A stretch of DNA of 15,980 nucleotides, taken from contig JBDUAY010000087.1 in the NCBI GenBank assembly GCA_040004415.1, positions 1-15,980 on the forward strand. Direction: 5' to 3'. Position numbers and translations under genes: made by a program. Each line of letters begins with the position of its first letter. The stretch's first letter is position 1. Under the pieces are notes generated by a model that saw only the letters and a list, made by a program, of their open reading frames with translations, made no database searches and had not been told where the DNA came from. The DNA is from JACMLD01 sp040004415. GTDB lineage: Bacteria > Bacteroidota > Bacteroidia > Chitinophagales > Chitinophagaceae. Shown piece by piece: positions 14,686-15,980 of the stretch.

Positions 14686-15378
14686 TTAACTGTACCGATC
14701 ATTACGCCATGGGTAAGCCGTGTTTGAATAACCACGCTCTTCCCAAAAGCCCAGCTTGTTGCTGCTTAGAAATTCGATCCGGTTTATCCATTTACTGCCT
14801 TTCCAGGCATAAAGTTGCGGGGTAATCATTCTTACCGGGCCACCATGCTCTTTAGAAAGCGGTTGTTCCTCAACGGTATGAACCAGCAATACATCAGGCT
14901 TCAGCGCTTCTTCAAGTGCAATGTTCGTGGTGTAATCATCATAACCATAACATAAAATATGTGTGGCCGTTTCCTTGGGTTGAGCCAGTGCTGCAAGGTC
15001 AAGCAGGCGAACCCCTTTCCAATGGATATTTAATTTAGACCAGGTGGTAACGCAGTGAAAGTCTGAGGTGTCTGTTGTTTGTGGCAATGCCATAAAATCT
15101 ACCCAGTTTAAGCTAACCGGATTTTCTACCGCGCCATCAATAATCAACTTCCAATCGGTTAAAGAAATAGTTGGCTGCACACCCAAATCAAGTACCGGCC
15201 ATTTTTTTGTAATGGTTTGTCCAACAGGTAACACCGGCATTCCGTGGTTGTTAAGAATGCCGGAGCCTAAGGGACGCGCGTCAGCAACAGAGGGCGTCTG
15301 CTGAATTTTTTCTTCGAAGCGCGCTTTTAATTTCATTCTTGCTTCTACTACCCGTTTTAGTTTCTCTGATTCTTCCAT
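14686..15378 (-). CDS. Sulfite-oxidase-like molybdopterin-binding oxidoreductase
   Basis: This 230-residue protein consists of a single oxidoreductase molybdopterin-binding domain (PF00174 type, sulfite oxidase/MsrP superfamily). Conserved features are TDWKLIIDGAVENPVSLNW (74-92), the FHCVTTWS motif with C109 as the expected molybdenum ligand, NIHWKGVRLLDLAAL, and the C-terminal HGGPVRMITPQLYAWKGSKW (178-197) with the G-G-P-R and Y-x-x-K-x-x-KW residues. There is no Tat signal and no haem or dimerisation domain, so it resembles the short cytoplasmic sulfite-oxidase-like proteins rather than periplasmic MsrP. The first 30 residues are charged and helical. Its substrate and electron partner are unknown; no haem-bearing partner such as MsrQ is visible nearby. 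It lies between the ThuA-domain gene (58 bases upstream) and the OmpA gene on the same strand. Confidence 0.9.
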   Translation of the reverse strand: MEESEKLKRVVEARMKLKARFEEKIQQTPSVADARPLGSGILNNHGMPVLPVGQTITKKWPVLDLGVQPTISLTDWKLIIDGAVENPVSLNWVDFMALPQTTDTSDFHCVTTWSKLNIHWKGVRLLDLAALAQPKETATHILCYGYDDYTTNIALEEALKPDVLLVHTVEEQPLSKEHGGPVRMITPQLYAWKGSKWINRIEFLSSNKLGFWEERGYSNTAYPWRNDRYS

Positions 15379-15436
15379 GGTCTAATGTTAACGAATGAAA
15401 TACAAATATGTGCCAATGTTGCTTTTGAATGAAATG

Positions 15437-15980
15437 CTATTGTTTAGCGAAATTGCGTGTGCCCAGCCACAACAGGCCATCAATTACTAAGCGGTTTTGT
15501 ACTTCATTGGCAAATTGAAAAGACAATTCTTTATTGGTTTTGTGTTCATAGTCAATATCATTATGCCCCATATTGAAATAGATCATCTTATAGTATTTAT
15601 TGGTCCATACAACAGGGTAGTACCCGCTGTGCCATATTTCATACAGCTTGGGGCCGGTGCCCAAAGGGAAACTGGAACTGTCAATGGCCAATAATATTTT
15701 AATGGAATCATTTTTACGCAGATCCTTTTCCCAACTGTACCATTCATTGGGCGATGATTTAAATGTATGCGGTAATCGTTTTGTTGCTGGGGTTGAAGAA
15801 TCTTCTACGCTTAATATTGCAGACGTTGGCCGCCAGGTATTCCCTTTATATTGTCCGGCGCCAATAAAATCATTGTGGTACCAGTTCCAGTTTTGGGGAT
15901 ACGCAGAGGGGGTTAATGCAAACCCGGCAAAATGAAACCCCATCCAGGCGCCGCCATGCTCCATATATTGTTGAAATGCG
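15437..15980 (-). CDS. ThuA-domain protein, 5' part beyond the window
   Basis: The C-terminal 180 residues of a ThuA-like protein (trehalose-utilisation, PF06283; class I glutamine-amidotransferase-like fold) are visible. The frame continues to the window edge (AFQQY ahead of MEHGG), so the true start lies outside. Diagnostic segments are YMEHGGAWMGFHFAGFA, the central FKSSPNEWYSWEKDLRKN, and WHSGYYPVVWTNKYYKMIYF followed by NMGHNDIDYE near the end. ThuA domains occur in cytoplasmic and secreted Bacteroidota proteins, often near sugar or heme-containing dehydrogenases, and their reaction is not well defined; the signal-peptide question cannot be answered here. The gene ends 58 bases before the molybdopterin protein on the same strand, so co-transcription is possible but the products show no obvious shared pathway. 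Confidence 0.88.
   Translation of the reverse strand, partial: AFQQYMEHGGAWMGFHFAGFALTPSAYPQNWNWYHNDFIGAGQYKGNTWRPTSAILSVEDSSTPATKRLPHTFKSSPNEWYSWEKDLRKNDSIKILLAIDSSSFPLGTGPKLYEIWHSGYYPVVWTNKYYKMIYFNMGHNDIDYEHKTNKELSFQFANEVQNRLVIDGLLWLGTRNFAKQ

Noticed and set aside
14541..14735. N-terminal extension of the OmpA-family gene from GTG 14735 or ATG 14702
   Set aside because: It would overlap or abut the preceding gene and place atypical sequence before a clear signal peptide; TTG 14540 explains the data better.

Overview
The window looks like chromosomal DNA of a Bacteroidota bacterium, most likely Chitinophagaceae or a close relative. The reasons are a SusC/SusD outer-membrane pair with family-typical motifs, a LytTR response regulator, a PD40-OmpA fusion protein, a stand-alone RlmK-type methyltransferase, moderately AT-rich sequence and genes without clear Shine-Dalgarno sites. 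The genus call is inference from gene content only.

Layout: (1) 1-255 is an edge region without a complete gene. (2) 274-5700, plus strand: a LytTR response regulator without a partner kinase in view, then a SusC TonB-dependent transporter and a SusD lipoprotein. No hydrolase follows, so the substrate is unknown. (3) 5754-6953, minus strand: a two-gene unit, a DinB/maleylpyruvate-isomerase-like protein and a small cupin 9 bases apart. (4) 6995-7945, plus strand: a single-domain RlmK-like 23S rRNA methyltransferase, divergent from (3) across a 41-base gap that holds a 9-bp inverted repeat. (5) 7946-8212: a non-coding stretch with a likely dispersed repeat and a good intrinsic terminator for the next unit. 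(6) 8213-10174, minus strand: the most unusual locus. A 496-residue protein joins seven nearly identical 45-residue blades, as in PLL-type fucose-binding beta-propeller lectins, to a metzincin-type zinc protease domain (HEVGHVLGLVH plus Met-turn). It is followed 15 bases later by a small HEAT-repeat protein. (7) 10397-11227, plus strand: an exported esterase of the esterase-D/feruloyl-esterase family. (8) 11388-12728, plus strand: a TIR-domain protein with a helical middle and a multi-pass membrane C-terminus, a candidate defence or cell-death effector. (9) 12906-15980, minus strand: a ThuA-domain protein cut by the window edge, a sulfite-oxidase-like molybdopterin protein and a PD40-OmpA protein with a probable TTG start, closed by an intrinsic terminator.

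The most interesting candidates are the lectin-protease/HEAT pair and the membrane-anchored TIR protein. They lie within 4.5 kb of each other between ordinary metabolic and envelope genes, which suggests a small accessory segment for interaction with other cells or phage. That link is inference: the window contains no integrase, IS element, tRNA or CRISPR array.
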